Source: Saprospiraceae bacterium
GTDB taxonomy: Bacteria; Bacteroidota; Bacteroidia; Chitinophagales; Saprospiraceae
Length of the DNA: 64,000 nt
NCBI GenBank assembly: GCA_016715105.1
Contig: JADKBO010000032.1
Location: forward strand, 1-64,000
Reading direction: 5' to 3'
Translations under genes and position numbers: made by a program
Shown: piece by piece, positions 25,629 to 33,621 of the stretch
How the letters are laid out: every line of letters begins with the position of its first letter
How positions within the stretch are numbered: the first letter of the stretch is position 1
The notes under the pieces: model-generated
The model's input: only the letters and a program-made list of their open reading frames with translations
What the model was told of the DNA's origin: nothing
Databases searched by the model: none

Positions 25629-26389
25629 TGGCAGCTATTCAACGTTTGGTCTCAACCAATGGACTTTTGATGGCTTGCCACATAACAGGCGTTTATGATG
25701 TGAACCGAAATGAAACCCTTGCAGGTGACAATTATGAATTGGTGAGAAACTGGGCAGAATCGATTCACGCCTTGAAATTGCAAGGAATCATATTTCACAA
25801 TAACTTCTCTGAAGAAACTTGTCATAAATACGAAAACGAGCACATCACTTTCAAAAAAATAAATTATAACCCTCAATTTAATCCAAACGTATTTCGCTAT
25901 TTCGTATACAGAGATTTTCTAAATCAGAATGCTGCATTTATAAAAAGTGTCTTCATAACCGACATTTCAGACGTGGTTGTGGTCAAAAACCCCTTTACAG
26001 ATCCTTTTTTTATTGAAAATCCAAATGCTCTTTTTTGCGGTGACGAAGCAAAAATGCTTGACAATGATTGGATGAATGCCCATAGCGATCACCTTCGAAA
26101 GAAAATCTCGGATTACGCTGAATACGAAAAAAAATTTGCACAAGAAACGCTTTTGAATTGTGGCATCATTGGTGGAGCAACTTCCATTTTTCAAGATTTC
26201 CTCCAAAAGCTTTGCACCATCCATGAGTCATATAATTATGAAAACAAAACCGCCTATACAGGTGACATGGGTGCTTTTAATTATTTAGCAAGAACAATAT
26301 ACAATCAATTGAAACACGGCTCACCAATTAATACGGTATTTAAAATGTACGAAAATGATCGTACTGATTGTTGGTTTAGGCATAAATAA
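25628..26389 (+). CDS. Putative glycosyltransferase-like protein
   Basis: A 253-aa protein without signal peptide. The block SVFITDISDVVVVKNPF looks like a GT-A nucleotide-binding D-x-x-D turn, and QETLLNCGIIGGATSIFQDFL with YTGDMGAFNYLAR resembles the acceptor side of nucleotide-diphospho-sugar transferases (the pattern 'L-N-x-G-x-x-G' seen in GT8/GT77-like folds). The start overlaps the GT2 stop by TAATG. Family assignment is by pattern only; a structure search would decide. Possibly both genes modify one short glycan or protein. Confidence 0.5.
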   Translation: MAAIQRLVSTNGLLMACHITGVYDVNRNETLAGDNYELVRNWAESIHALKLQGIIFHNNFSEETCHKYENEHITFKKINYNPQFNPNVFRYFVYRDFLNQNAAFIKSVFITDISDVVVVKNPFTDPFFIENPNALFCGDEAKMLDNDWMNAHSDHLRKKISDYAEYEKKFAQETLLNCGIIGGATSIFQDFLQKLCTIHESYNYENKTAYTGDMGAFNYLARTIYNQLKHGSPINTVFKMYENDRTDCWFRHK

Positions 26390-26502
26390 GCCTTTTATGA
26401 AAACCAAAATTCGACCCAAATGGTAAGCTATGTCCTAAGGGAGATTCCAAGTTAGAATAATTGATTTATGCGAAAAATAAATTTAAATATGCGTTTGAGT
26501 TT

Positions 26503-26541
26503 ATAAATTCGTGATTCGCGAATCGCGAATCACGAATTTAT
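26503..26541. promoter_or_regulatory. Perfect 39-bp palindrome over the HTH gene promoter
   Basis: Two 19-bp arms, ATAAATTCGTGATTCGCGA and its exact reverse complement, around a single central A at 26522. A -7-like TATCTTTG follows at 26546-26553 and the expected -33 lies within the right arm, 33 bp upstream of the next ATG. A dimeric regulator bound here would block the promoter. No T run follows directly, so a terminator role is less likely. Confidence 0.8.
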
Positions 26542-26573
26542 TATGTATCTTTGTTGCCATTAATGTTTAAAAA

Positions 26574-27069
26574 ATGAAAAAACACAGCGGAATGAGGCCG
26601 CACGATATTGCTATACTATTGAAAATTGCAGCCAAAGGAGAAAAGCCATGGAACATGAAAGATGTGTCCATTGAATTAGGTATCAGTGCAAGCGAAGTAA
26701 GTGAGAGCTTAAATCGCTCATCGATTGCAGGTTTAATTACTAAGGATAAAAAACGACTCATGAAGTCATCAATTTTGGACTTTTTGGAGCACGGACTTCG
26801 TTTTGTGTATCCTCAAATTCCAGTTCAGTAGGGATGCCTACAGCACAGCCGCACCCCATTGGTCAGTGAAATAATGAGTAGCGAACCACGTTTGGCCTTA
26901 GGGAGGGGAAGGAGGGGGAACTATTGAACCATTGCACCCTAAAGTGCCAGAAGCATGTTTAAAAGATCCAATTTTTTATGAATTTATGGCTTTGTGTGAC
27001 GCACTTCGTGTAGGAAAGGCTAGGGAAAAAAAATTGGCTGTCGAAGCACTTAAAAAAAGATTATGCTAA
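26574..27069 (+). pseudogene. Winged-helix regulator, frameshifted, partner of nucleotidyltransferase
   Basis: The intact N-terminal 85 codons read MRPHDIAILLKIAAKGEKPWNMKDVSIELGISASEVSESLNRSSIAGLI, a clear winged helix-turn-helix. Translation then stops at 26829, but other frames continue: VGMPTAQPHP, then LVSEIMSSEP, then TIEPLHPKVPEACLKDPIFYEFMALCDALRVGKAREKKLAVEALKKRLC ending at 27069. At least three shifts are needed, one at the C4 run 26854-26857 and others in a G-rich stretch near 26910. The stop overlaps the ATG of the nucleotidyltransferase gene, so the pair is an operon. Pseudogene or poor consensus. Confidence 0.65.
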
Positions 27070-27762
27070 AAAATACACAGATAAATAGGATTGCTACAAA
27101 AATCATTGCTAATGCTTTAGGAGATTTAAATGAAAAAGTTGTGTATGTAGGTGGCTCTATTGTTAGTTTTTATATCGATGACCCATCAGCTGAAGATGTT
27201 AGACCTACTAAGGATATTGATATTAGTATTGAAATTGATAGTTTGAATGAGTTAGAAGAGTTACGTCAAGAATTAATTAAACGAGGATTTACTCAATCAA
27301 GTGAAGATGATATTATTTGTCGTTTTAGATATGATCAGATCAAAGTAGATGTAATGTCAACAAAGGGTGTAGGTTGGGCACCTGCAAATCCTTGGTTTGC
27401 ACCAGGTCATTATAACCTAATTGAAATTAAATTAGATAATATTGTTGTAAGATGTTTGTCTTACCATACTTTTAGCAACCAAATTTACAGCATTTTATGG
27501 TCGTGGGATTAAAGATCCACGAACTAGTCACGATTTTGAAGACATAGTATATTTACTTAATTACACATCTAATTGGCAGGATCAAATATCTAGATCAAAT
27601 GACGATGTAAAAATCTATTTGATCGACTGTTTCAGAAATATACTTGAAAATGCTATAATGCAAGAAGCAATTATAGCAAATCTTTTTTATGAGGAACAAT
27701 CGCACAGATTCAGCAAAATAATGACTCAAATTAAACTTATTTGCCTCGAATCAATAGAGTAA
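27063..27762 (+). pseudogene. AbiEii/MNT-like nucleotidyltransferase, frameshifted
   Basis: N-terminal part has YVGGSIVSFYIDDPSAEDVRPTKDIDISIEI, where G-G-S and the D-x-D (DIDIS) define the nucleotidyltransferase fold of AbiEii-type toxins. The frame ends at 27512, but a neighbouring frame continues as LATKFTAFYGRGIKDPRTSHDFEDIVYLLNY to the stop at 27762. One extra T in the run 27470-27473 accounts for it; with three Ts the product is about 232 aa, a normal length. AbiE-type toxins add nucleotides to cellular targets; here the upstream HTH gene would be the antitoxin or repressor. Confidence 0.75.
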
Positions 27763-27938
27763 ATGATTTAATAAATTACAGGTTAAAATGGTAATTTGTC
27801 CAAATGACATACAGCATATCAAAAAAATGATTGAAAAAATATTTGAAGGAAACCCCAATAATATTAGTTTTGCAACCAATTAGTTTCATATATATCAAAT
27901 TGTATTGCCATATTTCTCAACTCATTAAAGATAATTTT

Positions 27939-28157
27939 ATGTCATTTCAAGCCTACATAGACAACATCAAAGCAAAAACTGGTAAAAGTCCAGAAGACTT
28001 CAAAAAAATTGCCGAAGCCAAAGGATTTTTGGTCAATGGAAAAATTGTCCCAACTATAAAAGCTACAGAAATCACCAATTGGCTCAAGGACGAATTTGAA
28101 CTAGGCCATGGTCATGCAATGGCAATTTATGCAAGCTTTAAAGGCAAAACGGAATAA
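27939..28157 (+). CDS. DUF4287 domain protein
   Basis: A 72-aa protein from the ATG at 27939: MSFQAYIDNIKAKTGKSPEDFKKIAEAKGF, then IKATEITNWLKDEFELGHGHAMAIYASFKG. This is the complete DUF4287 domain, found alone or fused to DUF5655. The frame opens earlier (27831), but the upstream part does not resemble the family. Function unknown. Confidence 0.8.
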   Translation: MSFQAYIDNIKAKTGKSPEDFKKIAEAKGFLVNGKIVPTIKATEITNWLKDEFELGHGHAMAIYASFKGKTE

Positions 28158-28488
28158 AAAGAAAGTTGACAAAATTATTTAAATTACTACCTTTGAATAC
28201 TGAGGATGAAAATGTTCAGTGGCTTTAAATTGTAATACCATTTTGCCATTCAAAAAACCAGAAGAGGCGGAAGTAAAATTTAGTAATTCTCCTTTCACAT
28301 GGACATACAAGAGATAAAAAGAGGACTTGTTTAAAAAGACATGACCAGGCATAATGTGCTTGATCTAAGCGTTGGTTTATTTACGCTTTATTCCATGAAT
28401 TTATTGCGAAACCATATTATATTACAGAACTTATATTTATGCCAATGACATATACGATTTTCACATTGCAGATACCCTCGGAAATTCA
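28158..28488. other. Intergenic stretch, possible gene debris
   Basis: No intact gene. Short frames such as PFKKPEEAEVKFSNSPFTWTYKR (near 28250-28320) and YANDIYDFHIADTLGNS in frame with the next entry suggest broken coding sequence. Confidence 0.35.
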
Positions 28489-28728
28489 TTGGGTACGATT
28501 GCAGGCATATTTATAATTGTTGGTTTGATTGGTAGGGATATCATCAAAAACCAACTTTTAATTAAAATAACTACTATTAGTTTCATTCTTTTTGAACTGG
28601 CTCAACGATTGTTTGGAAAACCCATAGATCCATGGGATGTCATTGCAACTATCCTAACAGGGGGATTTTGTTTATTTATATATGGTAGGATCCATCAAAG
28701 TAAATTAGAAATAAAGGGAGAAGTATAG
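28489..28728 (+). CDS. Small membrane protein, probably a 3' fragment
   Basis: A 79-aa frame that begins only at TTG 28489. It has two or three hydrophobic segments (GTIAGIFIIVGLIG, ITTISFILFELAQRLFG, IATILTGGFCLFIYG). The same frame reads upstream as YANDIYDFHIADTLGNS before TTG, so a longer membrane protein (perhaps VanZ-like) may have been broken. No confident family. Confidence 0.4.
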   Translation: MGTIAGIFIIVGLIGRDIIKNQLLIKITTISFILFELAQRLFGKPIDPWDVIATILTGGFCLFIYGRIHQSKLEIKGEV

Positions 28729-29419
28729 GTAATTAATATTCAAATTTTCAAAATTTGAAATCCAACGTGTCCCTGCTTCTGCAAGATATTAAGCAATAAT
28801 CTGTGAAGACGCAAAATTATGCGTTTCTACAATTTGATACATCACTATTAAAAATTCCCACAAAAAGATTTGCTCATGAAATTCGACAAGTGATCGTTTT
28901 GCGCGCACAGCTTGAATAATTAATTTTGTTGCACGGCGTTTGAAAAGTTTAAACCCTTACCCCTTTGTTTTTGTTACTCCCACCAATACTGTTTTATTTT
29001 CATCCCCACCACCCCCCCCTTTAAACCTAACGGTATTCCGGCCTGAGCTCAATTGAACTCTCATTGAACTCTCATTGAACTCCACGTGCCCCTGTTCCTG
29101 AAGATTGCCCCGCCAGTTAAAAACGCCCCTTTACTTTTCCCACTAAGTTAACCGTTTTGTATTTTTCATGCCCCCCCCCCGCCAACCACCTTAAAAGCCT
29201 AACAGGTATTTGCTGGCGAAGCGATTTGAGCTCACAATAACCTCAGAAGACGCACGAACCCTTTGAACTCACATTGGAACCATTGAACTCACATTGAACT
29301 CATTGAAATCCCACGTGTCCTGCTTTGCAAGGATTGAAATCTGTGACCGTGCCTTTGTAATTCATTAAAATTATTGAACTCACATTGAACTCATTGAACT
29401 CCTATTGAACTCATTGAAC
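28729..29419. repeat. Non-coding region with degenerate ATTGAACTC repeats and C runs
   Basis: About 690 bp without a credible gene. It contains many copies of CATTGAACTC (clusters near 29051-29080, 29270-29310 and 29370-29425), three copies of a CCACGTGTCCCTGCTT-like word (28761, 29081, 29311) and long C runs (around 29012 and 29171). Related ~90-bp blocks ending in CCTAACGGTATT and CCTAACAGGTATT suggest a diverged larger repeat. Confidence 0.6.
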
Positions 29420-29890
29420 TCACATTGCTCTAAAAAACATTGTCCAATTCGTCTCCCAATCTCCAACAGATTCATCCCAATAAGCCTGTTGCCATTCCGC
29501 AGTACCAACCGTCTCACTTTTCCACATAAACCTCAATTTAACCTCCTTTCCATCATACATTTCTTTTCCGTAAAATACACCAACACCATCAGCAAATTGG
29601 CCAACCACCTGCTCTTTCAAACCAACACTTGGATTTGCAGTATCAGCCCAATATATCTGCCAAGTATTGGATGCCGGATCAAACATTCTGATGCTCAAGC
29701 CAATGAATTCATCACCAAAAAAAAAAAGTTTTATCTCATCCATGATGCCCAAACCATTGAGGATACTTTTGGTTTCCATGGTTGCATCAAAAGAAACCCA
29801 CTCATCACATTTAGCCAACCTTTTTTTTAATCGTCTATTGTGTACAGACCATTTACCAATCAGAAATTTAAAATCACTCAGTGCATTCAT
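29420..29890 (-). CDS. DUF1579-like protein
   Basis: A 156-aa cytoplasmic protein beginning MNALSDFKFLIGKWSVHNRRLK. The FLIGKWxVHNRRL start, the pattern SIRMFDPASNTWQIYWAD and the many Trp/aromatic residues are those of the lipocalin-like DUF1579 family. The opposite strand also has an open frame, but it lacks this pattern. Function unknown. It ends just where the ATTGAACTC repeat array begins. Confidence 0.7.
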   Translation of the reverse strand: MNALSDFKFLIGKWSVHNRRLKKRLAKCDEWVSFDATMETKSILNGLGIMDEIKLFFFGDEFIGLSIRMFDPASNTWQIYWADTANPSVGLKEQVVGQFADGVGVFYGKEMYDGKEVKLRFMWKSETVGTAEWQQAYWDESVGDWETNWTMFFRAM

Positions 29891-30185
29891 ATTCGGGTAT
29901 TTGATTTTACAAAACTAATCGAATTAAAATTGAACATCATTATTGCTTACAAAATCTGATCAAAATTACCATTCATATTTAAGTCTAAATGACTCATTCA
30001 GCAAGTTTCCTATTTTCAAATTTTAACTTTTTGTTTAAGTATTTTTCTTAATCTATTAAACAAAATATGCGCACAAGCGTTACAAGTTCAAGATTTGCAA
30101 TTCTTACCAAATGTTGCTCCCATGGCAACATAACTTAGTCTAAACACAACAAGAGCATGGGTGCTTGTTACAAAGTATAACAAAA

Positions 30186-31115
30186 ATGAAATTGTCTTTT
30201 AAATTTATTTTGCCTATTTTATTTACAGTTATAACCATGAGTTTTACCTCTTGCGGTGACGACGAAGAAGTGGTCACTCCAAGTACAATTGTAGACGTCG
30301 CTTTGGCTGACGCACAGTTTTCTACCCTTACGAGCGCACTTACAAAAGCAGAATTAGTTTCAGCATTACAAGGCACAGGACCCTTTACTGTATTCGCACC
30401 AAATAATGCAGCCTTCACCAAAGCTGGAATTACAAGCTTGGATGGCTTGTCCAAAGATGCATTAACACCTATCCTTACTTCACACGTTTTAAATGGCAAA
30501 GTTTTAGCCGCTGATGTAAAAAGCGGTGGTGTTTCTACATTAAATACCAATAACAACATTTATCTTTCTGTAAACTCTACCGGCGTTTATATCAATGGGA
30601 ATATCAAGGTAATTGCAACTGATGTAGATGCTAGTAATGGTGTGATTCACGTGATCGATAATGTCATTATTCCACCTACAAATAGTTTGGTACAAATTGC
30701 AGCAACAACTGAAGATTTCTCCGAACTTACTTCATTGGTACTGGCAGCAGATCCCGCAGTTGCAGCTGCCTTGACCGCTGCTTCAACAACTGGACTTACC
30801 GTATTTGCTCCAACCAATGCGGCATTCACAGAATTGTATAAAACAATACCAAAAGCAACTCTATTAGATCCTTCAAACAAACAATTGTTGACTGACGTAC
30901 TACTGTACCACGTTGTAAGTGGAAGGGTATTTTCTACAGATTTGCCAAATGTAACTGGCCAAGTTGCTACTGTTAATACTGAAAATATCTCATTTGATCT
31001 CACTAATGGTGCAAAAGTTGTCGGGAAATCAAGCGGGAATGCAAACATCACTGCAGCAAATGTTTTGGCGACCAATGGTGTAATACACGTTATTGACAAA
31101 GTACTACTACCCTAA
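30186..31115 (+). CDS. Fasciclin (FAS1) domain lipoprotein, two domains
   Basis: A 309-aa secreted or surface lipoprotein from the ATG at 30186; the frame opens at an upstream TTG but the signal peptide (MKLSFKFILPILFTVITMSFTSC, lipobox at Cys23) begins at the ATG. Two FAS1 domains follow, each with the family blocks GPFTVFAPNNAAF / GLTVFAPTNAAF and NGVIHVIDNVIIP / NGVIHVIDKVLLP. FAS1 domains mediate adhesion in the extracellular matrix. Stand-alone gene with its own terminator. Confidence 0.93.
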   Translation: MKLSFKFILPILFTVITMSFTSCGDDEEVVTPSTIVDVALADAQFSTLTSALTKAELVSALQGTGPFTVFAPNNAAFTKAGITSLDGLSKDALTPILTSHVLNGKVLAADVKSGGVSTLNTNNNIYLSVNSTGVYINGNIKVIATDVDASNGVIHVIDNVIIPPTNSLVQIAATTEDFSELTSLVLAADPAVAAALTAASTTGLTVFAPTNAAFTELYKTIPKATLLDPSNKQLLTDVLLYHVVSGRVFSTDLPNVTGQVATVNTENISFDLTNGAKVVGKSSGNANITAANVLATNGVIHVIDKVLLP

Positions 31116-31141
31116 ATCTGACGATTGACGTAATTCTATAT

Positions 31142-31187
31142 GGTGGAATAATCTGGTATGAAATCCAAGGTTATTCCACTTTTTTTG
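31142..31187 (+). terminator. Intrinsic terminator after the FAS1 gene
   Basis: GTGGAATAA ... TTATTCCAC stem with T7 tail. Confidence 0.8.
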
Positions 31188-31300
31188 TTTAAAAAATAGA
31201 AAATTGGATTCTCAGATCGAGTCCCATCGCTTGAAATGCGAAATTGATGAAATCCGAAACTGCTAAACTCATGTGCTTGAAACGAAATTGTGGACAATTC

Positions 31301-31383
31301 AACCCCAATTCGGGGTTGGTGGATTTGGGCTTTGATTACCCCGAGTTGCACTCGGGGCTAAACACATTGAACCCATCGGGTTC
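31301..31383. repeat. Cluster of three REP-like hairpins
   Basis: Three short inverted repeats in a row: AACCCC..GGGGTT (31301-31317), CCCCGAGT-TGC-ACTCGGGG (31339-31357) and GAACCC-ATC-GGGTTC (31369-31383). The arrangement resembles repetitive extragenic palindromes mobilised by RAYT transposases. The remaining 31116-31664 gap has a terminator and a copy of GGCTCGTGGCTCG (31528-31540). Confidence 0.6.
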
Positions 31384-31664
31384 TATAATTAATAAAAGAT
31401 AGTGGTTGTGGTTAATTCCTTTATTACATAATTGCAAAATTGTGTAAATACCAAAAGCTCAACTCAAAAATGCGCTTTGCCCTTTCCATCGTGACAATTC
31501 CTCCAAGCTCAACTCCTCGCAGCTCAAGGCTCGTGGCTCGTAGCAAATGATAGCTGAAAACTGAAAACTGACCCCTGATCTCTGACCCAAAGAATAAAAA
31601 TTTAAAAACAGCCCTACAAAATTTGAGATTGATTATCTTGTCAATCAATTCAAATCAAAATAGC

Positions 31665-32777
31665 ATGGCAAACTTAAAGGATCGTAGAACATTCCTGAAA
31701 ACCCTAGGTGGCGCAGCAGCCATCAGTCCCTTCATTTCTTCATCATCATTTGCAGCTTCTTTGCCCAATTATACAGGGAAAAAGCTAGGAATCGCATTGG
31801 TTGGTCTGGGCAGTTATGCAACTAGGCAGATAGGCGTCGCACTTGAAGAGACCGAATATTGGAAAGTTACTGGAATTGTAACAGGAAGTCCAGAAAAAAT
31901 ACCTGCTTGGAAGACAAAGTGGTCTCTTAAAGACGAGAACATTTATTCCTACGAAAACTTTGATAAAATCGCAGACAATAAGGAAATTGATGTGGTTTAC
32001 ATTCTCTTACCAAATGGTCTGCATAAAGAATACACAATTCGTGCAGCGAAAGCAGGCAAACACGTCATTTGCGAAAAACCGATGGCCAATACGGCAGATG
32101 AAGCAGAAGAAATGGTCAAAGCTTGTAAGGCAGCAGGTGTAAAACTCGCTGTTGGCTATAGACTTCACTTCGAGCCTTTCAATATGCAAGCTCAAAAATG
32201 GGGCAAAGAGCAAACTTTTGGTCGTCTAGATTATATTCATGCTGCCTTTGCATTCAAAATTGGTGATCCCAAACAATGGCGATTGAAAAAAGCACTTTCT
32301 GGTGGAGGCCCAATGATGGATGTAGGCATTTATTGCGTACAGGCTGCTAGATATGTCTCCGGCGAAGAACCTATTTCAGTCACTGCGCAATATGGGCCAA
32401 TCACGGACAAAGAAAGGTTTAATGAAGTGGAAGAATCAGTTTCCTGGCAAATGGAATTTCCATCAGGTACCTATATGACAGGCTGGACGAGCTATAAATC
32501 AAATACAGAACGGTTACATGCTAGTGGACCACAGGGATCATTTGATCTTTCACCAGTTTTTGGTTATGGCCCACTCAAAGGGACTTCAAGGCTTGGACCA
32601 ATGGATTTACCAATCGTCCACCATCAGAGAGCTCAAATGGAAGCCATGGGACCTATGTTTTTGTCTGCCGATCCAATTCCAAGCCACTGTTCTGGTGAAG
32701 AAGGGCTCCGAGACATGAAAATTATGATGGCCATTTTTGAAGCTGCTAAGACAGGAAAGAAAATAAAATTGGGATAA
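31665..32777 (+). CDS. Tat-exported Gfo/Idh/MocA family oxidoreductase
   Basis: A 370-aa enzyme from the ATG at 31665. The N-terminus DRRTFLKTLGGAAAISPF is a twin-arginine signal, so it is exported folded with NAD(P) bound. The Rossmann motif is ALVGLGSYATRQIG and the family signature CEKPMANTADEAEEMVKACKAAG holds the conserved Lys of the E-K-P motif. It resembles glucose-fructose oxidoreductase-type proteins. Substrate is probably a sugar. The frame opens earlier, but the Tat motif fixes the start. Confidence 0.9.
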   Translation: MANLKDRRTFLKTLGGAAAISPFISSSSFAASLPNYTGKKLGIALVGLGSYATRQIGVALEETEYWKVTGIVTGSPEKIPAWKTKWSLKDENIYSYENFDKIADNKEIDVVYILLPNGLHKEYTIRAAKAGKHVICEKPMANTADEAEEMVKACKAAGVKLAVGYRLHFEPFNMQAQKWGKEQTFGRLDYIHAAFAFKIGDPKQWRLKKALSGGGPMMDVGIYCVQAARYVSGEEPISVTAQYGPITDKERFNEVEESVSWQMEFPSGTYMTGWTSYKSNTERLHASGPQGSFDLSPVFGYGPLKGTSRLGPMDLPIVHHQRAQMEAMGPMFLSADPIPSHCSGEEGLRDMKIMMAIFEAAKTGKKIKLG

Positions 32778-32972
32778 TTACGGCTTAATCCTTTCTATTT
32801 CATTGCAAATGTTTGGTTTAATTCACTGGTATTTATAACGTGTTTTTACTAAAAACAAAAGTCATAATCGTTTACTTCAAAAACAAGTGTATTGAACATT
32901 AAATTATGATGGAACTATTAAATGATGATATTGAAATTCAAATTTTCATTTATGTAGTTCAATAATTTAGCA

Positions 32973-33185
32973 ATGAAAAATATACTAATGATTGCGCTCT
33001 TACTCATTTTTATCAGCTCATGTGGTAAGGATGATAAAATTGAAGGAATTTGCTATTGTGAATTTTTCAGTGGCGACAAGAGTGAATACGATTTAAGGTC
33101 TATGAGTCGGCAAGAGCAAATCGCTCAGTGCAACGAACATGACAACAATGCTGCGAATTTTGTAGGCCATTGTGACTTAGAGTAA
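32973..33185 (+). CDS. Small Cys-rich lipoprotein, copy 1
   Basis: A 70-aa predicted lipoprotein, lipobox ISSCG. The mature part reads GKDDKIEGICYCEFFSGDK..., then QEQIAQCNEHDNNAANFVGHCDLE, with four Cys residues besides the lipid-bearing one. It is a tandem paralogue of the next gene (66 bp apart), with the same pattern over its length. No family recognised; a small disulfide-stabilised surface protein is likely. Confidence 0.7.
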   Translation: MKNILMIALLLIFISSCGKDDKIEGICYCEFFSGDKSEYDLRSMSRQEQIAQCNEHDNNAANFVGHCDLE

Positions 33186-33250
33186 TCTTTTGAGTAAAAA
33201 AGGGATTATGACTTATGTAAATATTTGGCCAATTACTTAAAATATCTCAA

Positions 33251-33475
33251 ATGAAAAATATATTGAAATTTGCAACTTTACTTCTTTTGACTAGCCTCTT
33301 TATAGGCTCATGCAGCAAGGATGATAAGATTAAGGGAATATGTTACTGTGAATTTTTCAGTGGCGACAAAAGTGAATATGATTTACGAGCAATGACTAGA
33401 GAAGAACAAATCAGCCAATGTAACACCCATGACAACAACGCTGCGAATTTTGGGGGAGAATGTGATTTAGAGTAA
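33251..33475 (+). CDS. Small Cys-rich lipoprotein, copy 2
   Basis: A 74-aa paralogue of the preceding gene. Lipobox GSCS; mature part SKDDKIKGICYCEFFSGDK, then REEQISQCNTHDNNAANFGGECDLE. All four mature Cys and the motif CYCEFFSGDKSEYDLR are identical in both copies while the signal peptides differ, so the mature part is under selection. Conservation of two copies supports real translation. Confidence 0.7.
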   Translation: MKNILKFATLLLLTSLFIGSCSKDDKIKGICYCEFFSGDKSEYDLRAMTREEQISQCNTHDNNAANFGGECDLE

Positions 33476-33621
33476 TTCATTATTGGCAGTTGTCAGAGCG
33501 AATATGATTCACTCTTTCCACTTTTGACAAATTAAGTGTAGTTTTTACAAAATAAATTCTTACTAGTCCTGAATTTCCAATCGAATTATATAAATTAGTC
33601 TCCTAAAATTCAATTCACATC

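Noticed and set aside
29405..29830. Plus-strand 141-codon frame opposite the DUF1579-like gene
   Set aside because: The minus-strand product has the DUF1579 pattern FLIGKWSVHNRR; the plus frame is compositionally odd and starts in the ATTGAACTC repeat.
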